DNA of 64,000 bases from Paenibacillus sp. MMS18-CY102 (lineage in GTDB: Bacteria; Bacillota; Bacilli; Paenibacillales; Paenibacillaceae), in NCBI RefSeq assembly GCF_009789195.1, contig NZ_WSTC01000001.1, positions 124,001 to 188,000 of the forward strand. Reading direction: 5' to 3'. Position numbers and translations under genes: made by a program. The notes below the pieces were generated by a model that had not been told where the DNA came from, searched no databases, and worked only from the letters and a program-made list of their open reading frames with translations. Within the stretch, counting starts at the first letter, position 1. Each line of letters opens with the position of its first letter. Shown piece by piece: positions 34,331 to 41,736 of this stretch.

Positions 34331-34357
34331 AAGAGAAAAGAGGCCCGGGGGGGCCTC
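34331..34357 (-). terminator. Terminator after the SLATT-like gene
   Basis: Minus strand GAGGCCC-cccc-GGGCCTC followed by TTTTCTCTT. The stop codon of the SLATT-like gene touches the stem. It isolates that gene from the downstream terminase small subunit. Confidence 0.8.
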
Positions 34358-34805
34358 AGTTAGGTTTAGTACCATTTTGTTCTTTAGTTCCTTTAGCACG
34401 TGCAATATTAAACTCATTCTCCATGTGTAGGTATCTATCTTTAAACTCTTCAATTTCAGTTAGTTTATACTCTGATGGTTGTCGGGAGATAGCATAAAAT
34501 CTCATATCCCTAAGTAACTGAAACATTTTTTTACTAAATTCTAGTTGGTCTGTATACCTAGCCTGATAGTTAATTAAAGTATCAATTGATGTTACCACTG
34601 TTATTACAGAAGTTATTACGATCGCTATGTTCTTACCATTGTCGCCAGGAGATAGAGCTAACACTCCTGTTACTATGCTTCCTAATAATATAGTTGTCAC
34701 CTTTAATATAAGGTTATTTCTATAGTTTTTAACAGCCATTTTGGAAAGCCCTCTGGACCTTGCACTAACCTCTTCAATTAACATAGTTAAAGCATCTTCC
34801 GACAT
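34356..34805 (-). CDS. SLATT-like two-TM protein (DUF4231-like)
   Basis: 149 residues. A short helical N-terminus is followed by two hydrophobic segments (about 33-52 ILKVTTILLGSIVTGVLAL and 61-79 AIVITSVITVVTSIDTLIN), then a long cytoplasmic helical region with RYTDQLEFSKKMFQLLRDM. This is the layout of SLATT-domain proteins, predicted membrane effectors of bacterial conflict systems. AGGGGGG precedes the ATG and a terminator follows, so it is its own unit of cargo. The base composition is clearly more AT-rich than the flanking terminase genes. No SMODS or SLOG partner is adjacent. Confidence 0.6.
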   Translation of the reverse strand: MSEDALTMLIEEVSARSRGLSKMAVKNYRNNLILKVTTILLGSIVTGVLALSPGDNGKNIAIVITSVITVVTSIDTLINYQARYTDQLEFSKKMFQLLRDMRFYAISRQPSEYKLTEIEEFKDRYLHMENEFNIARAKGTKEQNGTKPN

Positions 34806-34880
34806 TTTAGTCCCCCCTATATCAATACTGTTTCGACAAAAGTAAGGACTTTCCTCCTAATACATAAATGATCTATTGCT

Positions 34881-35564
34881 CTACGGCCGGTATTGCTCAA
34901 ACCACTTGTCAATGTAGCCCATCCATTCTACTTTGCGGTTTCGTCTGTCCGTGTCCTCGAACAACCTCGCTATACATTCCTCTCGACTCAGCTCACAATA
35001 CACCAGCTCAGCGCCTAGGTCCTCAGCCACTCGATCGCGTTTGAACTTATCCGCATACCCCCCTAATATCCAAGCAGTTCCCCATTTGCCATATCTCGTT
35101 CGAATATTGTCTAGTAGGACGGCATGCACGCCCATCACATTGCTGAATAGAATATCCGGTTTGTCGTAGTAAGGTAGACCAGATACCGCCTCATACAGCC
35201 TATCAATATCAACAACTAAGTCGCCGCGATGTAGCCGCTGCCGAACCAATTCAGCCTTACCTGCGAATGGCGGGCCATATACTAGATATACCTCTTTACT
35301 CGCCTGGTATCCGAACCGCTTATGTTCCTTGTTATGGCAGTCGTAACAAATTAGTTCGATGTTAGATGGGTTAAGACTGATGTTGTAGTCGTGGACGTTC
35401 TCCGGCGTCAGCTCTATGATGTGATGCCCAATAATATCAATGGGTCGAAAGATATCATCACCGCAGCGCTGGCATCTATGACCGCGCTCCAGAATCAAGT
35501 TCAACCGCAGATTGCGCCACTTGCTTGATGTGTAGAAAGAATGAAGAATCGAATGCTTTGCCAT
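34881..35564 (-). CDS. HNH endonuclease fused to P-loop kinase-like domain
   Basis: 227 residues in two domains. Residues 15-85 are an HNH nuclease with zinc knuckles CQRC (31-34) and CYDC (73-76), catalytic HH at 47-48 and N66. Residues 90-225 begin EVYLVYGPPFAGK, a Walker A motif (97-103), then VVDIDRLYEAVSG and a lid-like REECIARLFEDTDRR, like small nucleotide or polynucleotide kinases. HNH proteins beside terminase assist cos cleavage in HK97-like phages, so the nuclease part fits; the kinase part could prepare or repair DNA ends. ATG starts one base after the stop of the preceding gene. Confidence 0.8.
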   Translation of the reverse strand: MAKHSILHSFYTSSKWRNLRLNLILERGHRCQRCGDDIFRPIDIIGHHIIELTPENVHDYNISLNPSNIELICYDCHNKEHKRFGYQASKEVYLVYGPPFAGKAELVRQRLHRGDLVVDIDRLYEAVSGLPYYDKPDILFSNVMGVHAVLLDNIRTRYGKWGTAWILGGYADKFKRDRVAEDLGAELVYCELSREECIARLFEDTDRRNRKVEWMGYIDKWFEQYRP

Positions 35565-35565
35565 G

Positions 35566-36309
35566 TTACCACGCCTGCTCTTCCATATTTTTAATCTCCA
35601 GCTGCGCCTTCTTGATCCGAAGCGCGGCTTCCTGCTCGCTCAATACCTTCATGGTCAGCTTTGTCTTCATATCGATCAGCTTGGTCTTCTTGTCTTGCAC
35701 GCGGGTCAGCGCTTCCTCAATAGATAGAATGCGTTCAAGCTGCTGCGGCGTTTTCGTGATGCGCTCGACTTCTCCAAACTTCGGTTGCTTCACGCTCATC
35801 GCAGTTACTTTGCCGTCCTGCTCGATCAACGTCACTTCCGATTCATTTTCATCAAGAAGCTGGGTCTTACTGATTTGCTCGCTTGCGTCCCAACCATCCA
35901 AGACTTTTGCTCGAAGAAGCAGCATCCGCCGCTCACGAATTTCGAGGAATCGAATCTCATTATTAATTTGCCCGACCGGGTCTGTATCAACTTCGAAGAA
36001 CAATTCTCGTTCAAGCGATTCTAGCGTGTCGTCCCAGATCGTTGCATAGTCGCCATGCTTTATGGCGTTTTCGTTTCGCTTTGGAGCGCCGCCGCCTTTA
36101 TTTCCCTTCGCATTTCTATTACCCTGCTGCCCACCTCGCTTGCGTGGGCCTTGCGGCAGGTCTTCCCAGCGATCAACGCTTTTCCATTTCCTTACTTGCT
36201 CATTTGTTATGCCGAGCGCACTTGCAATTGCAGCGGGCTTGAGCGATCGATTGCTGTCCAGCCATAGTTTCAGCGCCTTCTTTCGCAAGGGACTTCGCTC
36301 TCTCGACAC
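35566..36309 (-). CDS. Terminase small-subunit-like protein (YqaS/XtmA type)
   Basis: 247 residues. An N-terminal helix-turn-helix (LKPAAIASALGITNEQVRKW) and the linker GPRKRGGQQGNRNAKGNKGG are typical of PBSX/SKIN-type terminase small subunits, followed by a long charged helical region (EFLEIRERRMLLLRAKVL and coiled coil to the end). GTG start behind GGTGG. A P27-type small subunit sits next to TerL, so this is a second DNA-recognition protein whose role is uncertain. Confidence 0.8.
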   Translation of the reverse strand: MSRERSPLRKKALKLWLDSNRSLKPAAIASALGITNEQVRKWKSVDRWEDLPQGPRKRGGQQGNRNAKGNKGGGAPKRNENAIKHGDYATIWDDTLESLERELFFEVDTDPVGQINNEIRFLEIRERRMLLLRAKVLDGWDASEQISKTQLLDENESEVTLIEQDGKVTAMSVKQPKFGEVERITKTPQQLERILSIEEALTRVQDKKTKLIDMKTKLTMKVLSEQEAALRIKKAQLEIKNMEEQAW

Positions 36310-36330
36310 CTCAGTTCACCCACCTTCACG

Positions 36331-36510
36331 CTATTCGTGTTTGTTTTCACGTTTTTTCTTCATTGGGAACGCCGAATGCTCACTTCCTCCACTGGCCAAA
36401 GCTTGTCGAATCGGCTCTTCTTCTACTAATATCTGGTTGTTGAGTGAACCATAATGAATATTCTGTTGCACTCGCTGATATCTCAAAAGGCTTGTAATTA
36501 TTGGGTTCAT
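36331..36510 (-). CDS. Hypothetical 59-residue phage protein
   Basis: Fills the gap between the recombinase-like gene and the terminase-region gene on the same strand. It reads MNPIITSLLRYQRVQQNIHY at the start and ends with KKKRENKHE. The ribosome site (GGCTGG) is weak. Charged, no hydrophobic helix, no family recognised. Support is position and an uninterrupted frame only. Confidence 0.45.
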   Translation of the reverse strand: MNPIITSLLRYQRVQQNIHYGSLNNQILVEEEPIRQALASGGSEHSAFPMKKKRENKHE

Positions 36511-36515
36511 CCAGC

Positions 36516-37112
36516 CTATAGATAATGAGTGCGACTTGTTGCAATTTGTGGGTTACTCAAACGGATAATTGCAGCGTCCATCATGTCTTGCGTAAAGCCA
36601 ATATAGCGCAAAGTAACTGCCGGATCGCTATGCCCATACATCTCCATTAGTAACGCTAGATTGCGAGGATCTTGAATGTACAGCTGATAACCCCATGTTT
36701 TGCGCATGGTATGGCAGCCTATCTCATGAAGCCCAAATTGCTTTGCTGCTTTGTTGAGCATCTTATACGCCGTACTTCGGTCGAAAGGCTGAAAACGCAT
36801 CCTTGATTTCTTCTTCCTCTGTCTGCTTGGAAATAAGAAATCAGTATCCTTCATGGTTGCAATGTACCGGTCAAGGTCTTCTCTAATGGATGGATGAATG
36901 ATAAACCTCTTCCGGTGTTTATTCTTTTTCTCCCTCATGTTAACGTGGCTGTCACGTACCATGCCAGCTTGCAGCCTACATAAATCACTCACACGCAATC
37001 CGCTGTAAATGCCGAAGCAAAAAAACAAATAGTCCCGCATTGAACGGTTTCTATAATAGGATTTTATTCCTTCAATAATAACGGGATCACGTATCGGCTG
37101 TACGAAGTTCAC
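36516..37112 (-). CDS. Tyrosine recombinase lacking the N-terminal arm/core-binding domains
   Basis: 198 residues containing only the catalytic domain: first Arg in SGLRVSDLCRL, the HxxR box HTMRKTWG, the GHSD His box and the nucleophile Tyr in TLRYIGFTQ. All catalytic residues are present, so it may be active. GTG start behind GGGTGGTGG. It lies between the late-regulator region and the packaging block, far from the true integrase. Such stand-alone catalytic-domain recombinases recur at this position in Bacillales phages; the role is unknown. Confidence 0.85.
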   Translation of the reverse strand: MNFVQPIRDPVIIEGIKSYYRNRSMRDYLFFCFGIYSGLRVSDLCRLQAGMVRDSHVNMREKKNKHRKRFIIHPSIREDLDRYIATMKDTDFLFPSRQRKKKSRMRFQPFDRSTAYKMLNKAAKQFGLHEIGCHTMRKTWGYQLYIQDPRNLALLMEMYGHSDPAVTLRYIGFTQDMMDAAIIRLSNPQIATSRTHYL

Positions 37113-37503
37113 ATGACCACCACCCCATTGCTAATTATTGGTTTATGTTGTAAAATAATCTTTATCCCGTGGGAAAGCATCCCTCGGGATTTATTTTTTT
37201 CTCTGAAAATAAAAAGAAGACGCCTAAGCGCCCCCGTTATCCCTTGTTCGGCGGATCGGAAAATAGCCGGTCAACTGAACAAGGGACAAGTCACCTTGTA
37301 TAGGGGTTTCCAACCCCGCCTCATCTCCACACGTTTGGCGATAAACGCCTAAGGTCAATTAACCCACCGCATGGCCGAGTCCTACATATGATAAAGGTAC
37401 AGTAGGTATCACCCGAGCTTAATGCTCTTTGTGATTCCACTGTACCTCTGAACTAGTCTCATTTTTGACGATGTTTAAGCGCTGACTAGGCGCATTTTCT
37501 TCT
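37113..37503. other. 391-bp region without a gene; structured
   Basis: Non-coding interval at the early/late boundary. It contains the long-range inverted pair CCCTTGTTC (about 37240-37249) / GAACAAGGG (about 37278-37286) and a long hairpin at 37396-37448. It is a good candidate for the late promoter or for cos, but I could not identify either directly. Confidence 0.5.
37396..37448 (-). terminator. Long hairpin after the ArpU-like gene
   Basis: Arms AGGTACAGT/ACTGTACCT extended by GG..ATCAC/GTGAT..CC with one bulge, and an inner GAGC/GCTC helix. On the minus strand it is followed by TTTATC, a weak T-run, so it may be a terminator or a structured RNA element. Confidence 0.5.
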
Positions 37504-37893
37504 TCATTCCCACATTGATAACGTGTTAGCTACCGCTTCGATCCCCCGATTAATCTTTCGATCAACCGTCGAACGGTGCCAGAGATTAAACCTCCCAATC
37601 GTTACGCTATGAGATTGACCCTTAATATAGCGAAACTCAATCATGCGTCTAATGTCGTCATCAGCTATCAGTCTAATTGCACGGTCGGTCCGATGAAGCT
37701 TAAGTTTGTAAGCATTATAAATTGCTAACGCTTTTGGAGCAAGTCCATCTAGCCCGTTCCGATCAATGTCATCGACGACTGCCTGCATTCGCCGGTACCT
37801 GGACAAAATCGATTTTGCTGCCTTAATCTCGTCCGGTGTCGCAAGCGGAAATAATTCCATTTGACCCTCATACCATTCCACTGCCAAGGCCAT
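37504..37893 (-). CDS. ArpU/RinA-like late transcription regulator
   Basis: 129 residues resembling phage late-gene activators of the ArpU family: YKLKLHRTDRAIRLIADDDI, then EFRYIKGQSHSVTIGRFN, and a sigma-region-4-like helix-turn-helix HRSTVDRKINRGIEAVANTL. In such phages it activates the packaging-to-lysis transcript. Its position directly before the packaging genes fits. ATG preceded closely by GAGGGG. Confidence 0.82.
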   Translation of the reverse strand: MALAVEWYEGQMELFPLATPDEIKAAKSILSRYRRMQAVVDDIDRNGLDGLAPKALAIYNAYKLKLHRTDRAIRLIADDDIRRMIEFRYIKGQSHSVTIGRFNLWHRSTVDRKINRGIEAVANTLSMWE

Positions 37894-37952
37894 TATCCCC
37901 TCACCCTTTCACACAAGATGTGCTATAATCTGGATGAGCAAGAACAATGTCG

Positions 37953-37993
37953 AAAGCCCCCGATTCTGTTCCCCAACAAGTCGCGGGGGCTTT
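37953..37993. terminator. Bidirectional terminator
   Basis: AAAGCCCCCG...CGGGGGCTTT with a 21-base loop between the ArpU-like gene and the preceding small gene; ends the early transcript on the minus strand. Confidence 0.8.
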
Positions 37994-37995
37994 AT

Positions 37996-38271
37996 TTATA
38001 TTGCTCTATCTTTAATAACTGTTTGCTTTCGTACAACCCACGAAAACACCCGTGGGATTCCAAGATTCGGCTTGCCGATAATGTATGAAAAACCTTTAGG
38101 AACATACTCTCCTGCTCTCACCTCCAGTTCTCCAAAACGCGTCATAAGACTAGAGCATTTCGCAAGTTCCGATTCAGGCGAGACAATCAACTCTACATTC
38201 TGAATGCCTCTACTCGATCCGATAAGCGGTTGAAGAGCGAATTCTATTAATTGCATAGCTCGCGGGTTCAT
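37996..38271 (-). CDS. Hypothetical phage protein
   Basis: 91 residues, not recognised (MNPRAMQLIEFALQPLIG at the start). No membrane helix, no clear motif. ATG at 38271 has GGGAGG six bases upstream; an in-frame GTG at 38313 is less likely. It sits at the end of the early operon, before a terminator. Confidence 0.6.
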   Translation of the reverse strand: MNPRAMQLIEFALQPLIGSSRGIQNVELIVSPESELAKCSSLMTRFGELEVRAGEYVPKGFSYIIGKPNLGIPRVFSWVVRKQTVIKDRAI

Positions 38272-38309
38272 GCTCTGCCTCCCATGTTCTTCATTATTCA
38301 AACTGTCCG

Positions 38310-38957
38310 TCACACAAACAACCTTAATTGTCTATATTCATAATCTGTTCCCCATTGAGCTGCCATTGCAGCTGCAATTCCAGGGAATGTTTTTGAACGG
38401 ATTTTTGCGTCTCTATTTGATGACAACTCATACTTGCTATATATTTGAGCATCACGTCTCGAACTTGTGCTTCCTACCCAAAGACCTTTAGGCTTTACAA
38501 TGTTTGTAGGTTCCAATGGTTCAAGTCCTCGTAACCATAAGCACGTTCTTTTCTTCCATGGATCACCAAACATATACGGCTCAATTATTTGTGTATATGC
38601 AGGCAGCTCGTGTATTTTACCAGGCAGAGGATTCTCAATAGCAACCATAGTGCATTCCGTATTGTAGAACTTCATAAAAAATTCTCTTGCTTCACGCGCT
38701 TTGCATAGTCTGTCCTCTTGTATTTCGCCTTTAACCCGCAATCGCACTGCTCCTGCATTTGTTAAATACGTACAAGGCGGGAATGCAATAATCATATCCC
38801 AATAATCCTTTAGTATAATCGTAGCATCCTGTTGGATATGCCATTCTGGATGCCCACCACTACATGGTTGAATATCGCAGCTGTATGCTTCATGCCCAAA
38901 TTTTCTAAATTCTACTGTCACAGCCTGACTTTCTTCACAAGCAACCAATACTCTCAA
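38310..38957 (-). CDS. Phage C5-cytosine-methyltransferase-like protein
   Basis: 215 residues. It begins RVLVACEESQAVTVEFRKFGHEAYSCDI split over the SAM-binding pattern, and has AFPPCTYLTNAGAVR, the catalytic Pro-Cys loop of C5 methylases, followed by ENPLPGKIHELP (ENP motif). It is about half the usual length with a minimal target-recognition region, as in many phage Dcm-like proteins. TTG at 38957 has AAGGAG upstream. Could protect phage DNA; activity is not shown. Confidence 0.75.
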   Translation of the reverse strand: MRVLVACEESQAVTVEFRKFGHEAYSCDIQPCSGGHPEWHIQQDATIILKDYWDMIIAFPPCTYLTNAGAVRLRVKGEIQEDRLCKAREAREFFMKFYNTECTMVAIENPLPGKIHELPAYTQIIEPYMFGDPWKKRTCLWLRGLEPLEPTNIVKPKGLWVGSTSSRRDAQIYSKYELSSNRDAKIRSKTFPGIAAAMAAQWGTDYEYRQLRLFV

Positions 38958-38990
38958 ATATTTTGGTCTCCTTCCCAAGTTCCTCAATAT

Positions 38991-39185
38991 TCATTTTGTT
39001 ACTTGGGAAATCGTAGTTTTCAAAGCCACAAAAAAACGCTCCGCTTCGTCGGATTTCCCATCCCGATCATACTTGATGTCATATTCATAGTGACCAAATA
39101 ATCGCGATAACACAGCCCTACGCTCATCGTAATTCAACCCTGATAACATATCCCAAATTTCGTTTACTTCGTCGGTTTTCATCAT
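38991..39185 (-). CDS. Hypothetical phage protein, 64 residues
   Basis: MKTDEVNEIWDMLSGLNYDE at the N-terminus, acidic and helical, no known family. It lies in the early operon between the methylase-like gene and the 165-residue gene, 9 bp from the latter. Tandem ATG codons at the start. Confidence 0.55.
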   Translation of the reverse strand: MMKTDEVNEIWDMLSGLNYDERRAVLSRLFGHYEYDIKYDRDGKSDEAERFFVALKTTISQVTK

Positions 39186-39194
39186 GTATACCGC

Positions 39195-39692
39195 CTATCC
39201 AGATACATCGCTCGATCTCGTAACAATCGACTTGATCATATGACCATTCCCGGTCTGTTCCTCGCCATCCGTAATCCTCTTAACTGTGTAACGATGCGTT
39301 TGGGAAACCATAGTTTTATCAATAATGACAGCCTCGACAAGCTTCAGACCATCTCGTACATAACAATTAAGCAGGGGATGCTTGTTCAGCTTCGGCACTC
39401 GTACAACATCCCCAATGTTCGCGGAATCACGGAGATGCCGAATGTCCTTTGCCTGTTGAAGCACCTCTCGTTTCAACTTTGCTTTTTGCTTAGCGGGCAT
39501 CTTGGACGCATAATAGGCGTATTCAGAAAGCCTAACACTCCGAAATGCTGGCTCAAACCTATTGCCATTGTCCGCACATTCTCCAGCTAAGATATTCACC
39601 AAATCCAGCCGATCCTTCCAACGAAACTTACCGGCTATGATTTCGACTTCAATTTCTTCATCTACTTGAACCACGTTGCTCGCCGTCTGCAC
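39195..39692 (-). CDS. Hypothetical phage protein, 165 residues
   Basis: Not recognised. It contains the basic segment KMPAKQKAKLKREVLQQAKD and a beta-rich end (VRVPKLNKHPLLNCYVRDG, HRYTVKRITDGEE). GTG start with AGGAGG seven bases upstream, so expression is likely. Position in the early replication region suggests a DNA-metabolism role; that is only inference. Confidence 0.6.
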   Translation of the reverse strand: MQTASNVVQVDEEIEVEIIAGKFRWKDRLDLVNILAGECADNGNRFEPAFRSVRLSEYAYYASKMPAKQKAKLKREVLQQAKDIRHLRDSANIGDVVRVPKLNKHPLLNCYVRDGLKLVEAVIIDKTMVSQTHRYTVKRITDGEEQTGNGHMIKSIVTRSSDVSG

Positions 39693-39761
39693 TCCAAATC
39701 CTCCTCCTTATATTAAGTTTTCCGGTCGTTTTAGACTGAATAATAGATATGATTGCACTGC

Positions 39762-39905
39762 TTATGAATGGTTTAACAATTTATTTCGTTCACGATTCCT
39801 ACGCTTCAGTTCCCCGGCCGCCGCTATCCGGTACCCAATAGGAGCTTGTCCATCTAGGTAGGCAACGACATACAGTTCCCATCGCGAAGCTTCAGCCCAG
39901 CTCAT
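39762..39905 (-). CDS. Small coupled phage protein, 47 residues
   Basis: MSWAEASRWELYVVAYLDGQ at the start and a basic end (ELKRRNRERNKLL). The ATG overlaps the stop of the preceding gene as TAATG, so it should be translated by reinitiation. Below the usual size cut-off; no family recognised. Confidence 0.55.
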   Translation of the reverse strand: MSWAEASRWELYVVAYLDGQAPIGYRIAAAGELKRRNRERNKLLNHS

Positions 39906-40183
39906 TAAATGGCCAACTCCAGTTGACCGCCAATGACATCATCTACAAATTGATAATCATCCGGTATATTGTCTAGTTGCCCGCGAACCATAATGCTCCC
40001 CTGCGAGCTGCTCCATGTGTACGCTGCGTTGCAGTATGGTGATACGACATAATCCATGAGCTGTCCATTTTGTAGGCCTGCGAAGCGATTATCCGTAGTA
40101 AGTGCTATAACATCAATTTCCAAAGCGGAACAATTGAAAATAACTTTCTTAATCAAATTAAACTTTGCTTCATACTCACTCAT
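39905..40183 (-). CDS. Hypothetical phage protein, 92 residues
   Basis: Acidic protein with no recognised domain. GGGGAGGAGC lies just before the ATG. Followed by the coupled 47-residue gene. The C-terminal stretch IPDDYQFVDDVIGGQLELAI is rich in acidic residues. Confidence 0.6.
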   Translation of the reverse strand: MSEYEAKFNLIKKVIFNCSALEIDVIALTTDNRFAGLQNGQLMDYVVSPYCNAAYTWSSSQGSIMVRGQLDNIPDDYQFVDDVIGGQLELAI

Positions 40184-40204
40184 GCCTTGCTCCTCCCCTT
40201 GACC

Positions 40205-40429
40205 TCAATCGAAACAGAGGTATCCGCATCCGATGCGGGCGATATCTTCATTCGATGCTTTGCTAATCACGAATGTATCGTCATCTATAGATAACATGGC
40301 TTCCTCTCCAGGCTTTAGCTCTCGCATAGCTCTGACTGCTGCAATTAACTGATGTGCGTATGCTTCCTCTGACTCATTTGCAAGGTTTACAGCCTGCTTC
40401 CCGACCTTCAAGATACTTCCGGCACGCAA
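40205..40429 (-). CDS. Hypothetical phage protein, 74 residues
   Basis: Unrecognised; EEAYAHQLIAAVRAMRELKP is a probable helix, followed by a small beta segment. TTG start with GGGGAG about 9 bases upstream, overlapping the preceding gene by 56 bp, which is long and makes the start uncertain. Confidence 0.5.
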   Translation of the reverse strand: MRAGSILKVGKQAVNLANESEEAYAHQLIAAVRAMRELKPGEEAMLSIDDDTFVISKASNEDIARIGCGYLCFD

Positions 40430-40658
40430 TATATTCCGCTCCCCAGATACCGCCTTTACGCGGTTTTATTCTTCGCTGTCTTCTACGATCGATTACTAGT
40501 AATGCCACTTCGTCAGGATCTCGTTGGAGCTTATCTGCAATATCAAACAACCCACAGCCTGCTTCCCATAGCTGTTCGAACTGGATTATCTCCTGTTCAT
40601 CCCAGACAAAGTTCATATCCTCACAAGCCAGATAAATACTCTGACGACTAGCGAGCAA
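40374..40658 (-). CDS. Phage HTH-like early protein
   Basis: 94 residues. The centre, EIIQFEQLWEAGCGLFDIADKLQRDPDEVALL split over two helices, reads as a Myb/sigma-like helix-turn-helix, followed by a basic patch DRRRQRRIKPRKGG. TTG start with AGGAGG eight bases upstream. Similar small proteins lie behind replication genes in Bacillus phages; function unknown. Confidence 0.6.
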   Translation of the reverse strand: MLASRQSIYLACEDMNFVWDEQEIIQFEQLWEAGCGLFDIADKLQRDPDEVALLVIDRRRQRRIKPRKGGIWGAEYIACRKYLEGREAGCKPCK

Positions 40659-40670
40659 ATGCGGTCCCTC

Positions 40671-41699
40671 CTAATTTGCAAGAGATAAGTTCATTGCCTC
40701 TTCAGCCTTTCGCCGGATTTCCGCACATTCTGCGTTAGTCGGCAAGCGATTATGTGTTAACTTGAATGCAGAGACAAGACCTGAGTATACTTTGTCGAAT
40801 GACACATCAGAATTCCCCTCTTGCACAATTTCGATTTGAGGCTTTTTCTGAAATTGTCCATTCTTCCCTCGACCTTGTTGTGTCGGTTTAACGGTCCAAG
40901 GTTCATCAATGCCACTGCTCTTATAACGTTCAAGGATGCCCGCCACATACCGAAGATTTCGTTTGCCCGATATACGAGCTGCTTTCATCGCCTCATTCAC
41001 CCATCTTTCGCCGAAATCATTCACAAGGTCGTTTATCTGTTCGACGATAATTGGTGTTAGAGTTCCGAATCCTTCCTGTTCAAACAACCGGAAAGGATTA
41101 AATTCAGCCGCCGGGGCAGCCGCCGAAGGCGGTATGTCTCCTACTACTGTTTGGTATGGTTCGGTTTGGTTAGGTATGGTTAGGTAAGGTTTGGTTTGGT
41201 TACGAGCGCCGTCCGGTGGATTATTTCCGTCCATCACATGGAAGTCTGCACCGTGTCCAATGGATGTCCGTTGGACATCCTGCGGATCGAGTGTGCCCGA
41301 ATCAGGGAATTCCGTATTTATTCCTTCGCCCGAAGGTTTGACATCCTTACGACGACCATTTTTCTTCCTTGCTGCATCATCTGCCATTTTTTTCAACAAC
41401 CGTCCGCCATGTTGCTCCCAATCATGCACCATGATTTGTCCCTCATCGGGATTGTCAATCCAGCCGGAATCAATTAAGGCTTGCAAGAACGGCTCCGGCT
41501 CCCCCTCCCACAATGCCCCATCGGCTATATCCTCGGCATCATACTTGTCAAGCCTGCCATCCTTGGCATAGTCCCAAACCCAATACCACAGTAAATGTAA
41601 ATGGCCTAATGCTGTCGGTATGCCAATGCCTAGCCTGCGAGCGAAACGCTTGGTTTTACGATGCCGAGCAAGCTCCTGATGACTTTCTATCCAAGCCAC
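40671..41699 (-). CDS. Phage replication initiator (DnaD-like)
   Basis: 342 residues. The N-terminal winged-helix region WIESHQELARHRKTKRFARR to EQHGGRLL is typical of phage replisome organisers; a variable Pro/Gln/Thr-rich linker (150-200) follows, then a DnaD-like domain NPFRLFEQEGFGTLTPIIVEQI ending ISGKRNLRYVAGILERYK (the conserved W/Y-x-IL motif). It should bind the phage origin and recruit host helicase. No helicase-loader gene is visible next to it. The linker DNA carries iteron-like repeats. Confidence 0.82.
   Translation of the reverse strand: MAWIESHQELARHRKTKRFARRLGIGIPTALGHLHLLWYWVWDYAKDGRLDKYDAEDIADGALWEGEPEPFLQALIDSGWIDNPDEGQIMVHDWEQHGGRLLKKMADDAARKKNGRRKDVKPSGEGINTEFPDSGTLDPQDVQRTSIGHGADFHVMDGNNPPDGARNQTKPYLTIPNQTEPYQTVVGDIPPSAAAPAAEFNPFRLFEQEGFGTLTPIIVEQINDLVNDFGERWVNEAMKAARISGKRNLRYVAGILERYKSSGIDEPWTVKPTQQGRGKNGQFQKKPQIEIVQEGNSDVSFDKVYSGLVSAFKLTHNRLPTNAECAEIRRKAEEAMNLSLAN
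41139..41201 (-). repeat. Iteron-like repeats, candidate phage origin
   Basis: Tandem degenerate repeats of about 10 bp (GGTTTGGTA, GGTTCGGTTT, GGTTAGGTAT, GGTTAGGTAA, GGTTTGGTTT on the plus strand) inside the linker of the replication gene. Phage origins often sit within the initiator gene. The strand bias, almost no C on one strand, may ease melting. Confidence 0.6.
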
Positions 41700-41736
41700 C
41701 GCCTCACTTCCCTTCTCATAAGATTCAACCAGCCGG

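Noticed and set aside
34881-35564. Zeta-type toxin
   Set aside because: The P-loop domain has a Walker A but no adjacent antitoxin, and it is fused to an HNH nuclease in the place of a packaging nuclease.
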